64,000 bases of DNA from Mytilisepta virgata (Eukaryota; Mollusca; Bivalvia; Mytilida; Mytilidae). Shown here in pieces: positions 49,231 to 62,305 of this stretch. The stretch lies in the NCBI GenBank assembly GCA_028015205.1, contig JAPWFG010000019.1, forward strand, positions 3,100,001 through 3,164,000. The letters are read 5' to 3'. Position 1 is the stretch's first letter, and each line of letters opens with the position of its first letter. The notes under the pieces are model-generated. The model was not told the origin of the DNA. It did not search any database and saw nothing but the letters and a program-made list of their open reading frames with translations. A program made the translations under genes and the position numbers.

Positions 49231-51400
49231 GTTACGCGCGATGTTCATGCCTTTGAAGACATACAACGTGTTCTGCTATAAAACTTCCAGAATTTTAAGA
49301 AAATATAGAAATGTATGCCAATATATATATTTTCTTGTAGATCTTAAATAGGACGGCCAATTTTACTTGTTTAAATTTTAATAAACTGTTATACATTAAT
49401 ATTACGCGCATTTAAAGATAGATTTACGGGAAAATGTTTGCTGTCCCAGGTAACATTTATCAAAAATATTTCAGCTTTAAGTCGGTCTTGTATTTTTATT
49501 TTTGGGCGCATATCCCCAACTTTTTGCCACATTGCTGCTACCGTGGCAAAATTTTCTGACGTAACTTGTTGTGACGTTATGGTGACGTCATAAACAGATA
49601 AGCCCATTTAAGTTCACAAAGTTTTCCTGTCCCATGCAACTTTTTGCGATTCAGTCATCCTAAATCTTGTGTGAAAAAAGACAAATTTCTGACCATCGGT
49701 TAAAAATCGCTTTATCTATCAAATGTTATTTTCAAGCAGATAAAAAATTCCAATGGACATATATTTTCAGTCAATCATTAAAAAAATCATGACACTTTCA
49801 TATTGTGTGAATCAAATGTCACACTTGTGATTTTTTTAAAACACTGCGACAAATAACTTTTTATATTCTTTCCTGGGTTAACTTTGGTTACTTTAAACAC
49901 ATTTTAAATCCAGTTATGAAATGTTATTTTCGTCTTCTTTATTTAAAAACTAAACTTGTGAACATAACATGAGCAGTAAGAAAATTATATGCCTCTCAAA
50001 AATAGTGACAAAAATGTCACAGAGGCGATTTTCTTAAAATAACGTCTAAATCAGACGTCATACAAGTTTCTTAAAATCCTTTCAGTGTTTTAATACATTG
50101 TAAGAAATAAAAGACCAAATAATAAAAAAAATACAATGACACTTGTTATTAGTTTTTTTTCGAATACATGTCGTATTGGTACTTTACTTTTCATTAATTT
50201 GTAGAAACCGTGTCACATCTTGTGTTATTTTTGAAGTTTATTCTATTCGATGAATGAATGCTCTGCTTCATCTAAACCATTTGGTACATTGAATCAAATG
50301 AATTAACTATTTTTTTTAAATCTATAAAAATGGAGTGTTTTTATCCAGTTTAGTTTTTATACATTATTTATCTTAATCTGTAATTAATCTTATTAAACCA
50401 TGTTAAAGGCTGTGTGATTGTTAGTGTAATTATACGGTTTTGTAAGATGATTAAAGTTATGCTGGTAGAAATGTTTGTTACTTTATTTACAAATTTCAAA
50501 AGGAGGGAGAGTGTGAGATTTAAAAAAAAATCTGTTTTTGGGGTTTTTTTTGTTTTATTTTTGATAGATATCGTTTATGTACTTAATTTAGATAAAAATA
50601 AAATGAGATAAAACTTAATGAAATGGTTTTAAGTTATTGGTGATCGTCGAAAATGAGAAACCAAGTTATTTCGATTGAGGTATATTAAATTTTGTACGAG
50701 TTTGGTATTTCAGTTATTATTTTAACGTGCAAATGTGTAAAAGCAGAACATATTTAACTTTCATCATTGAAAAACGTCGCTTATGACGGACGACGTAACG
50801 TTACCCTAATGTGTACGAACATCGCGCGTAACGTCAACCAAATATGCCCTTTAGTTTCAAAGGAGTTCCACAAAATTATTGAGACGGACGTACGCAGACC
50901 GTTACTAAGTCCATCCTGCCTTCATTTACATTAGGGGACCCACTCCATTGCGGCGGGGGACAATTAGAAAGTCAGCTATGAAGATTAAAAACTTCCATAT
51001 TGATATACGGGTGATACATATTGTTAAACATAAAAAATTCAACAAAGATAAGAAAAACAAGTAATAATGTAACCGTGAACTGTTACGAAGTCTCCCAAAC
51101 GAAGTAACTGATATTTCGAATGCCTTCATTGTATTCAATAAATTATTTGTTTTTCAGAGACTGATATTGGGAAATTCCTATAAAGTTTATGCATACATAA
51201 TGGGGAGGTTACTTGAAAATCGTGATATGGGTATTTTTTTACCCGATTTTTACAGTCATACAAAATCCCATTTGATCAGCTTTTGCTTGTCGACATGCTG
51301 CACTGACAGAGATATATCCCAATATTTCTGAACCGTTTACGAGATGTATGTTGTTATAAAATTCATTCGGTTTCATTAAATGAAAATAATAATAAAAAAA
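49230..51400. other. Intergenic AT-rich DNA
   Basis: No gene supported. A palindromic TGACGTCA lies at 49583-49590 and a cluster of ACGT-containing CpG sites around 50765-50840. Both may be chance. Confidence 0.45.
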
Positions 51401-51575
51401 AGACTTCTTTCCTGCCGTGATAAGTCCTCCCGACATCAAGTCAGTGTAGTTTAATCAAATTTACATAAAACACAAGAAGATTTTTTTTTTTAATTTATGA
51501 CCAAGCAAATGAAATAATATCTATTATTACATATTATGTCTGATACATTGATGTCTTCCTTGTATCAATATCATA
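51401..51575 (-). repeat. Dispersed repeat, inverted partner of 40179-40363
   Basis: Reverse complement of the intron 18 repeat: CCTGCCGTGATAAGTCC, AAGCAAATGAAAT, TTATTACATATTATGTCTGA and TGATGTCTTCCTTGTATCAA occur in reverse order. The repeat seems to extend to about 51240, where a short minus-strand frame continues. Confidence 0.75.
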
Positions 51576-52579
51576 TTAAATCTACAATATGATGTAAGGA
51601 AAGAAAATAAAATAATTAAAAGATAAAACACCACATTAAAAATATCTGAGTTGCATATTCACCTAAATAAATCTATCTATAAAGAAAGACAACTCTCAAT
51701 TTCTTTTTAAAACAAGAACACCTACAAAAAAAACCAAAAAACCAACTGCACAGTCATAATCCCCGGCCAGAAGCAATACCCTGCAAAAATGAATTTAACA
51801 AGTTACCAAAAATATACACGTTTAAATTTGAGATGGACGGGTTTACAGTTTTAAAAGTTACGCTATAACACACCCGCGAAATCACAGATCGAAATCAGTG
51901 TCATCTTTTGATAGATACCATCCTGAAACAAAATTTCTTCTCTTAGTAAGTGACCTTGTCGACCTTCTACCCAATAGGGTCAATAATAACAGATACATAT
52001 AAAAATGTAAGGATATGTGGTAAGCATTAATGAGCTTATCATGGCCCTTTGACCCTTTTATTTTGGAAACGGTGAAAGATACAAAAAAAAAATCTACAGC
52101 AACTTTGATGGGTTTTTCGAGAGGAATCATTATTAAAAAAAATCATCAAATCCGATGAAGATTTAAAAAGTTTCAAAATGTTTTGGTCTTTTTGTCAGAT
52201 TTTCGGAATCCTCTGGTTTTATCTATTTCTTAAACATTAAATTTTTTGCCCATGAACCCCAATGCAAAGACAATGAAAAATCCAGCGAAAACCTATTTCC
52301 TGCAAATTTTCAAAGCTTTTTAGCTCTAACCTATATTTTTTTCTTGCTTATTTGTTTACTATTCATATGTTCTCTAAAACTAAAACACCGATTTCAAATC
52401 CTATTTATTTCGTATAATGGACCAGCGATCATCCTTATTTTTCTACGTGGGAATTACCGCCGTTTTTTTCTACAGTTATTGGAACGATAAATAGAGAAGT
52501 CCCGAAATGACGTCTACGTAAACAAATTATATAGCAACGACATTTTCTTGAGGTTTTTGTCGAAAATCATAGGAGAAAC
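51576..52579. other. Intergenic AT-rich DNA
   Basis: No recognisable gene or repeat. The minus-strand frame at 51882-52130 has no family features. Confidence 0.45.
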
Positions 52580-52745
52580 AGATTCTCCTTCAATCAAGTT
52601 ACTCGTGAATTATGGAATTTCTCCACCCTCAATAGTTAAATTTTAGATTTTAACACGCTCGCAACAGCTCATGTGTTGAAAATCGAAAATTTAACTATCT
52701 CGGGTGGAGAAATTCCATAACTCACTCGTACCTGAAGGAGAATCT
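52580..52745. repeat. Inverted repeat with ~75-bp arms
   Basis: Arms 52580-52656 and 52673-52745 are imperfect reverse complements. Shared blocks are AGATTCTCCTTCA / TGAAGGAGAATCT, ATGGAATTTCTCCACCC / GGGTGGAGAAATTCCAT and the TAGTTAAATTTT / AAAATTTAACTA pair, separated by only 16 bp. The palindromic array starts immediately downstream. Confidence 0.8.
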
Positions 52746-52748
52746 ATA

Positions 52749-53350
52749 TATCACAGTTTTTGTAATTCGTAATAACGGATTAAACTCGTTATCACAATTT
52801 TTTGTAATTAGTGATAACGGATTAAAAACGTGATTATTAATTGTATAGTTCGTTATCACGGATTTGTGTCATTTGTTAGCACAGTTTTTTTTGTAATTCG
52901 TGATTACGGATTAAATTCGTTATCACAAATTTTTATAATTCGTGATAACGGATTAAAATCGTTATAACAAATTGTATAATTCGTGATAACGGATTAAATT
53001 CGTGATAATGAATTCCATAAATTCGTTATCACGAATTTAATGCGTTATCGCGAATTATAAAAAAAATCTGTTATAACGAATTCAATCTGTAATAACGAAT
53101 TTAATCTGTTGTCACGAATTACATAAAAACTGTGATAACTATTTCTACAAATTCGTTATAACGAATTTAATTCTTAATAACGATTCGTTATCACGATTTA
53201 TACAATTCGTTATCACGAATTACACAAAATTGTGATAACGAATTTAATTCTTTATTACGAATTACAAAAACTGTTATAACTAATTCCGAAATTTCGTTAT
53301 CACGAATTTAATCTGTTATAACGAATTCTTCAATTCGTGATTTCGAATTC
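52749..53350. repeat. Array of AATTCGTTATCACGAATT-type palindromes
   Basis: About 600 bp made almost entirely of variants of AATTCGTGATAACGAATT and its complement, about 25 palindromic units spaced ~20-25 bp apart. The left half favours ATAACGGATTAAA and the right half TTTAATCTGTTAT. The whole array is therefore itself roughly an inverted repeat centred near 53015 (GAATTCCATAAATTC). Confidence 0.85.
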
Positions 53351-56039
53351 AAATTTATATTTTTGGTAGGTCTTAAATTGGCTTGATATAGAATCAATGT
53401 AGCAGCTAACATTTATTGTGATATATTTATCTTGGGTAGCGTTTTTAATTTGCACTAATAGTTTGTGTTTCATCATCAAAGAATTGCGCTTTTGTTGTGA
53501 TAAACTTCACGTTTTGATTGTCAACCTTTCTAAATGAAACAAACACCATTATTATCCTGTATACTTAATGTATCCAGTACTTATTTTTTCCAATCTAAAA
53601 TAGGGTATAACCATTTTAATTTGCCAGTGTACTATATCTATTGAAGTAATTCCCACAGGACGAACGAATGTATAGTAACTGTTTTTTTTCTGTCTGTCCA
53701 ATTGATTCCGTTTATACAATGGGAAATTATAATTTATTACATTTTGAATATATCTTTTCCGATATAGTCTTCACAGATATCGATATTTTTCATGTGGGTC
53801 GCATGTACGTGGTAATTCATAGATTAAAATAAGAAGACAACAGAGACAGTTCACAGAAATAAGTTCGATACATCAGTGTAATTATTGGATGGAGTTTGAG
53901 ATACCCTATTAAACTGAGGGAAAAAAGCAAAGCAAGGTAAGTTAAACAAGTTTACATTTAAAGGTTCACTTACACTGTTTTGTTGTGGTAATAGTAGTGT
54001 ACTTATTGCTGGTATGAAATGCCTAACCGGAGGAAATAAATGCAGTTATTACTTACTAGATGCTATTCGAATTCCAAATTATTTTCTGCAAAGAAAAACT
54101 ATGTCTTACTTCTATAACGATTGGAAAAAAAATATACCCCAAAATTATTTTTGTCAGCTTGTGATTTTCGTTTTTGACAAGACAAAGTGAAAGAAGACGA
54201 CGCAGGTTAGTTACCTATGCCGAGCTGTTGTTATAAATTAAGTTCTAAAATAATTAAGAGACATTACTTAAAACTATAAAAACCTTTTGAGATATATAAG
54301 CATATGTTTTCTTGGTAGATTATATATTTAAAACACTGATAGAATTTGCAAATTTCCCAGTTTTATAGATTGAGAGTGGTCAGACATTCCAAGGCCATAG
54401 CAGTTTAACGTCAGAGATATCTGCTACTAACATTTCTCCATACACTTATCCAGCCCTGCAGTAGAACCCTTGCTTTTTGGGAATTCTTTTTGCTGTGAAA
54501 AATTCATGAAAACGAAAAAGAATCTTTCAAGCAATACGTCGCATGTAGTTTGTTGTTGACCCTACCCCTTCTCCCCCTTTTACCAGTGACAGTCTAAATT
54601 GCCAGCATTACTCGTCATAAAGAAGCGTAAAGTATTTGCCACTGAAAGTCAGACAAACAGTCAATTCCTCTGTCATGCATCTTCAAAATCGGCCTTTCCT
54701 TACTCCTTTATCAGAACATTCCGAAACAGGGTTGTCTCAAATGGTATATGGTTGAAATATAACTACTATGTATATCACTTCTATATTTATGATTACAATA
54801 TGTATTCATAGAACTATCATTATACTTTTAATTGCTAAGATAGTAATATATTGGTTCTACATCCACGGAGTATCAATATTTGTCTGATACGACACTATCA
54901 TAATTCTGGTCAATCCCCCAGGACCCCAATTCTCTCTTGGATGAATTAAAGGTACTTTATAATAAAATTATAAAATTGAAAAGGCGGATTAGTGAAGCAA
55001 GGCTTAGTCTTAATTACAAACTCCTGATTCGTAATTACTTTCACAGTACAGCAGAACCAATATACATTTCTTTAAAACCCAATCAATACTAAATTAGCAT
55101 GACTGCCTGAAGTTTAATGCTTATTTGAAGAGGTTTTTCCAATCACGAGTTTGCACATTTTCACTTATCTAAATCGTATTTTTAGATTGATTTAATTAAT
55201 TATGTATAAATTCATCGGTTCTACTGTGCTGATTAATGAAAAGTCAATAATTCCAACCAGAAAAAAAACGTTACTGGAATAAGATTTGCAATGACATGAT
55301 ATACTAGACGGGGTTAGACTATTTAAAATACCTATAAGTTAATATATTGCGCAGATTAATTGTAGAATGGACACAATATAGCAATTAACGTACCATTTAG
55401 TATAAAATAATTATTCGTCTTATCAATTATTACTATTCAGTATCAGAGTATCAAATATAGTACACCTCACCCAGCAATCATGTTGGACAAAGTAATCAGG
55501 AATTATGTTAACAATTACTAACACAACCGATCATAAAATGAATCTCTTCCGGAAATAACGAAAACTCAAGACGAAGTTAACCACAAGAGCTATATTTTCT
55601 TTCTAGTCTTTTATATATTATTTTTTTATTTTATTTTATTTTGCTTCGTTAATGGTATACCTGGACTTATCCCATACCACAATAGAACTTTTGCTGCGTG
55701 GGCTGTATGGGAAGTGTAAACAGCTAGTTCCTGTCAGAAAGATGACTTTAAATCAGATATCCAGTATTGGAAGAGTGTTTTCATACTGTATAAAGATGAA
55801 ATATTTGCTACTAGACGATAAGCAAACAAAAAATTAATTAATCAATTAATTTTATTCTTTTAGGATCAATTGCTTGTAACTATACAAACACTGTAAAGTT
55901 CTTTACGGTTTAAATTTATCTTATATATACACGTATATAGAACGTTTTAACATGAATCCCAACTGGATCAATATATTTTTAAGAAATCGGTTGTTAAACC
56001 AAAGACATTAAAATTGGCATTTGCTGCTTCTCTGCCAAG
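53351..56039. other. Intergenic AT-rich DNA
   Basis: No gene supported. Two things stand out. A possible degenerate LINE tail lies at 54599-54811. Imperfect inverted arms lie at about 55044-55072 (CAGTACAGCAGAACC) and 55203-55232 (GGTTCTACTGTGCTG). Confidence 0.45.
54599..54811 (+). pseudogene. Possible degenerate retrotransposon C-terminal fragment
   Basis: The frame contains YSFIRTFRNRVVSNGIW, which resembles the Y-SF-PRTIR-WN end segment of LINE ORF2 proteins, with mutated tail. Only this short match supports it, so it could equally be a chance frame. Confidence 0.25.
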
Positions 56040-56275
56040 CACGCGGCATCTAGGAGTAAGAGCAAAGACTGGTCGGCTCGGAGTCAGTATGTGTCCGAGT
56101 GAGGTGATATGTCTTCATGCGGACAGTTACCTCGTGAGCTAGCATATTAAAAATCCGATTTAGCGTGTCGGTCTTGTACAAAGCAGGGATCATATTCATT
56201 ATATCAACATGTTCTCGTCCTGGTATGCACCTGGTTGCCACTGGACGTTAAACAATAATTCATCCATCCATCATC
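56040..56275 (+). mobile_element. SINE-like repeat, copy 2
   Basis: Same orientation and order of blocks as 15692-15922, with the tail GACGTTAAACAATAATTC followed by CATCCATCCATC. Slightly longer because of an insertion (GTCCTGGTATGCACC) before the tail. Confidence 0.6.
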
Positions 56276-59200
56276 ATTTAAGGACATGCCAATTACCATT
56301 CTATGTTACCAGTTACGGTCCACTGCATACGAGTTCTTATATGAAGAAATTACAATATGATGATCGATAACTTTTCCTACCTTTGGAATTTCAACAATAA
56401 TTTAAATTTTATACGAGAAAGAACGAAATCGATCTAAATGAATTTAAACATTCCCAAAACCTCTTCTTGTTCAAAGGTTTTAAAGAACTTTATCTTATAC
56501 CTAGCTGATAATCGAAGCAAAACAATGTTATAAATATAATTGAAGAGGAAAACCTAAAACGACACAGCTAAGCTAAGGATAGAATAAGCACGAGGATTAA
56601 GGTTGCTACTAACTTCATAGTAAAACTTTTTTATTTCAACAATATGATACCTGCTGATTTTAAAGTATGAGATACTAGGGACAGGGACATAATAATCGAA
56701 GAGCGGTCACAATAATGTTGAGTACTATCTGTTTAATACAACAAAATCAAAATAGCAAAAAGGTATATACAAAGGTGTGTAATGTAATTGGGAAGTGACA
56801 AGGAAGATGGCAGGTGGAGATCGTTAGCAATCGTAGTATCATATTGTTGAATTTACTGGATTTATGGCTTTAAGAATATTACCTTTTGACTTTCAAATTA
56901 ACGTCCAGCTAGTCACACTATGGTAGCAAGCTAAATCAGGAGCAAGGATGTCTGAAAATTCGGACTTTCGTCGGTATGTTTGTACTCTCTTTTTTAGATC
57001 AAAAGATTACATTCGCGATGTCCACAACTTTTAATTCTCAGAATAATATTATTTTTTTTAAATGACAAAATGATAGATAATCATTTTTGAAGCAAGAATA
57101 ATAAAGGAAACAGATAAAAGACCATAAAAAGTTCGATTTTAATGAGTTCGAATAATATTATTTTTCCTCTTTGCGTGGTCACCATAAAGTACATGATTGT
57201 GTTCGCTTACATTTTTTATGTATAGAAAGTCAATACTACCACTTCACATGAAACTGTAATTGTATTAATTCACGAACTGTTGACTAAAACTAACAATCAG
57301 CTATAATGACATTAATAACACTGTACAATGTCTGTAATGGAATGGAATAATCTACATTAAATCATACGATATTGCTCTATTAACTGTGTAAAGATAATCT
57401 CTTATTATATGCTTAAAAGAAATGTCATTTAAAGTTTTGATGAAATAAGCAATTTAACATTAAGGAAATATTAAAATGAATAAAACTCATAAAAGTAAGG
57501 GTATATAAAACTAATGATAACAAAAGAAGAGTTTCTTTATGTTTTGAATTGGCATTTCTGATCAGAGAAAATGTTTTATAACAGTGGAACGACATGCGTT
57601 ACAAACGATTTCTGTCGTATGAAGCAAAGCTATGATAAAATCGATTGGAATCCACCATCCATGCTTAATGTCTGAACTAAGTCAGACTACCTCGACTACC
57701 TAATGCCTCTGTGTTTTCTGTTCAAATGTAATGATGTTGAGGGTTTTCTTTTGATTGATTCGTCACTGTCGAATCCTAGTCGTCATCTCAGTTTTTGGAC
57801 TGTGAACCATTTCTTTATTGAAAGAAAAACATCTTTCAAAAAAAAAAAAAAAAAAAAAAATACGTTAAGAGAAAAAAAACAAAATATTAAATCACCAACT
57901 ACGTGCGACATATAAAGGAATTTTAGGGCTGTTATACTAGTTTCGATTTGAAAAGTATTTTTGTTTTTGATGATCATGTTTGATTATCTACTTTCCATCC
58001 GTGCGGATGTGTATTAGACTAGCACATACTAGAGCCTTTCTTACACGGTGATACAATGTGCATGCGACAAAAATAACATTAAAAGTCATTTTCTCTGTAT
58101 TATTAAGGTGACTGAGGATGTTTGGTTAATGTAGATATGAAACTAATCCATAACAAAAAGAAAGAAAAGTTTTTATTGCTGTTCTTCATCTTGTAAGTCG
58201 GTGTTATACCTTCAACAATGTACTGAAGACTGCAACACCAAGATGACCCATTCTTGCAACTTCTTATCTCTTACCGATCAGAAACCAGACTTGTTATTTT
58301 CTTTGAGATTACAGCATCAGCAGTAAAGAAAAGCTTATGTGAACACATGATAGAAACAAATGGAAACGTTGTTGTGTGGTATGAATAATTTGTAAAAGAC
58401 CTTCAGCATCTATCTGAGCAGCAGACTGCTTTTTTATAACTGGAAAAGTTTAATCAAATAAAGAACATTGTTTTGAAAAGGAAACATTTATGCAAATTAA
58501 ATACAGTTTATACTTCTAGGTAATTGAAGGCAATACAATTATCCTTCTTTAGTTTCCCTTGGAATTACATAAAAAAATATCACTGTCGTATCGATTGAAG
58601 CAGTTTTCAATGTTGTCCTCGAGGCATACATACAGTAAATATAATTTAGTTATTAGTATTTCAGTAATGGTGTGAAGCTGTGAAGCTGATACTTCAAAAC
58701 TCATGATAAAATTTTCTGAAACTAATGAACCGTTTCCTCTGTCCTTAGATGAACATAACTCCACCTTTTGGGTTAATTTTGCGTTGGATATACTTTCGGT
58801 CTTTTTTCAGTTTTCCACTTTTTTTTATCTCCACGATATCGAAAGACAAATTGGTTTCTTTCGATATTTATCTACCGCAGTTATGCACCTTCTGGTACAT
58901 ATTAAATTATTTTAAATAAAATTGTCGTTTTTGACATGGGGTCTGGTGTGAAATATTTTTGTTTTTGTCAGTTCCAGTAAGTAATTTTCAGAAACAACGT
59001 TTTAACATATTAAGTTAAAATTGATTCTATGCGAAGATGAAAGATTTCAATCATGGACGCCATACAGAATATACTAAGCAGATTGTATATAATGCGATAA
59101 CGTCGATCGTCTTGACACATAAACGATTTAAATTTCCACAGTAATTACATATTGTCAATTACATAACAGAATCGATATAGTACAACTTCCCCTGTTTTAC

Positions 59201-59550
59201 TAGACTATACTTACCTACTGTAGGACTAGCATACATACATATACTTACTGATTATCTGAGTCATGTTTAAATTTTAGTTTGGTCTAAGATTCCTCCGACG
59301 GTCTTTTATCGTTGTAGTGTAAAATTTACAAGTCCGTAAAAAATGGTAGTTCCGTTTCCGGTTTCCGGTTTGTCTTTCAAATTTTAGTTTACTGTAAATT
59401 TAGCAAGTCGTAAAATTCACAGGCTAGTTAGAAACACAAACTATTCTGTTAATTTCTACATATATACAACTGACTACAAACCATTTACATAATAATTGAA
59501 TAAATTAGTACTTACTTGACTTATAAATGAATGAAATAATATAAATGTGC
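56276..59550. other. Intergenic AT-rich DNA
   Basis: No gene supported. A 23-A homopolymer occupies 57838-57860. Open frames such as 58549-58764 and 58703-58915 overlap each other on opposite strands and have no family features. Confidence 0.45.
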
Positions 59551-59636
59551 TTGTGGCAGCTTTGAAAAACAAAAAAACATTGGGGCTCAGGATCGGCGTT
59601 GCTTTGTTGTGTTTTTTTTTTTCAAAGCTGCCACAA
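59551..59636. repeat. Hairpin with perfect 19-bp arms
   Basis: TTGTGGCAGCTTTGAAAAA (59551-59569) and its exact complement TTTTTCAAAGCTGCCACAA (59618-59636) flank a 48-base loop. Confidence 0.7.
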
Positions 59637-61400
59637 TCCGTTTTCGATAAAAAAAAAAAAAAATAAAATATGAAGTCAGAAGCCTACAGATTAGTGATAA
59701 ACAGCTCAAATTCCAAGATTTGTTTTTTTATTTGATTTTATTTTTGGGGGGGAGGGGGTAGGCGCTGCCCGGCGCGCTGCAAAATTAAAGAAAAGCCAAG
59801 CTATAAATTAAACGGGGTATGGACCATGGTAGAATTGAAAATAGGTATAGATTTATAACATAAATAAATTAACTTACTCAAAGCCACAATGAATGGCTCG
59901 GCAACATACAGTAAAAGGCCCTGTTAGTCATTCATCACTTCAATATAGTATGTCATTAACCATGATTTAAGCCCTCACGCCACGTCAAAGCCAGGCCACA
60001 TTAATGTTCTTCTCAATATGGACTGGTCAATCATCATTCAAAAATATACCAAATCCCATCATAGTAACATATTTAGGCCATAAAAATTGCAAGTCTGCCC
60101 CTGAGTCTCAAATATCTATGTGTATGGACATGAAATACTACAAAAAAGTAATTAATGAAATTATTATAACTGATCACTATGTATTAATAAAGGGAAATAA
60201 AATACTTCTCAACATATTTTGGTCAATTATCATCCAAATATATACCAAATACAGTTAGTGGACATAAATGAGTTCCAGCTTAGAAAATTTCCTATATATT
60301 TACATACAAAAGCACATTTTTTTTTCTAATTTTGTCCTCAAGTTATTAAACAATCTTGAGTTATTTGCTCTAATGTCGGTTAAAAGTATATTTTCCTCGT
60401 ATTAAAAAACTGCCTTCCCGCTAATAAAGTATCAAATGTCATTGCAATATTTCTGTCAGTGCCAGATTTCTACATTTTGTACTTTTTCCCTTAAAATATA
60501 CAATTACAGAAATATATATAAATTAGAACGGTTTATATAAATTGTTAATATAACCGGAAACGATCTGTGAAAGTGAAACTTCCAATTCATATGCAGCTAT
60601 ATCGGTCATAATTATGTTAGGTAACTCTGTTTAGACTTATTTACTGGTTACCCAATATCGGGAATCTACTGGTCCCGTTCATGCCAGGCATTCATCGTAC
60701 TTCGATAACTCTGTATTGATTATAGCACGTTCTCCACGTCTTCACTTTAAAAAACTTTTTATTTGAAATATGTAGTAACATTTCACATGGATTATAATTT
60801 CAATATATGAAACAACTGTGACAATAATTAATAATATGAAATTCATCACCAATTTATACAAACTGTCAAAAGTACATAATTAGTGATAAAGGGTAATATG
60901 GTGCTAGTTTTTTTTTATTTTTTAAGCCGCGAGAAAAGCGATTTTTTTGGTAAAATTTATTTGAGTTTTATCTGAAGAAATTTATTATGCGCAATTAACA
61001 TGCTGTCTGTTTCAGGTAATTATAACTAATTAACGATTTGACATGTATATTGTACCTTGACTGTCCGGATGTTTATTGTTCAAACCGTTAATTAAGGTAC
61101 ACAGGTACATTGTATGTATACAGGTAAACCGTTTGCTGACCAAAAACAGCGTGATTTCATTTTTAATGCAACATTTTAATAAAGAGGTGTGTGTGTGTGT
61201 TTAAGGGGGGATCACACAGAACGCAGTGATGAAATATAATTTCAAATGTCAGATAAGTAACATTTTAATTTATTTTAAATTAATAATTTATCTTTTTGGT
61301 ATTTATATATTTAACATTTGACATATTATATGAGTAATTCTATTTACTCGTATATATATATATCTACTTTGTTATGACAAGGTAGAAGCTGATTAGGATG
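59637..61400. other. Intergenic AT-rich DNA with a spaced duplication
   Basis: A ~45-bp segment with CTCAATATGGACTGGTCAAT and AAAATATACCAAAT (60013-60053) recurs with mismatches 195 bp later (60208-60251). A GT microsatellite occurs at 61185-61200. No gene. Confidence 0.5.
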
Positions 61401-62305
61401 GGCGCCATCTTGAATAATAATAGTAAAAAATAACACATTTCAAAATAGCTAATTTTCAAATCAATTTGGAAGGGACATTATCAAAATTTAAACTATTGCA
61501 ATTACGATATTTCGAAAAGTTATGAAGGTTTTACTCAAACATATGATATATGAAGACCAAAGAATATACTTTATTAGTTACATCCGAGACATAAAACAAT
61601 ATGTCTCTAGTAATATATCAGTATCTATAGTATGCATATCCCCCCTCTTTATTATAACTTCATCACACAAACATTATATAATAAAATCCTCGATTGAAAA
61701 GAAATGATGTCTGTATGAAATGATCCATCATCTGTGTTAGTTTTCATTAATACTGGCAAAGGTGCGATTTTTTTCATAATCTATATCGCCCTTGGCGAGG
61801 ATAAGTTAATATGCAGTGCAATTGGAAACTATACACTTATTAATATGTTATGTCAGCTATTTATATATATATATATACTTTATATTTCAAACATAAGCGT
61901 TTGTTTCGATGCAAATATGAAATTGAAAATCATTAAATGTTTGTATTTTCGCGCCTAGTGCCATTTCCAGTCATCGTCACCATCTTGAAAAATAATAACA
62001 GATTTTCCGAAAATAGCTAATTTTCAAATCAATTTGGAAGGGATAAAATAAAAAATTAAACTATTGCATTTACGATATTTCAAAAATTTATAAATGTATT
62101 AATTAGCACATAGCACCAAAATTGTTTCATCAGTTTTGGTTAAATCGCAATTTTATGTTAAAAACGACAAAAAAGCCAATTTATCGGAGTTAGATGATTT
62201 AACAATATGGACTTAATGGGAAAATAAGACAAAATTTTCAAAAGCATTTGGAAGGGATAGGACAAAAATTTAAACGTTTCCAAATAGCATAAATATATTT
62301 CTAAA
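61400..62305. repeat. Three spaced copies of a ~120-bp repeat
   Basis: CACCATCTTGAA or GCCATCTTGAA, TAGCTAATTTTCAAATCAAT and TTGGAAGGGA...AAATTTAAACTATTGCA...TACGATATTTC occur at about 61404-61525 and 61975-62095. A shorter, more diverged copy lies at about 62236-62305. Confidence 0.65.

Noticed and set aside
49583..49590. TGACGTCA as a CRE enhancer element
   Set aside because: A single 8-bp match in 64 kb is near chance expectation, and no promoter is nearby.
52749..53350. CRISPR array
   Set aside because: The units are palindromes without unique spacers, the context is eukaryotic and there are no cas genes.
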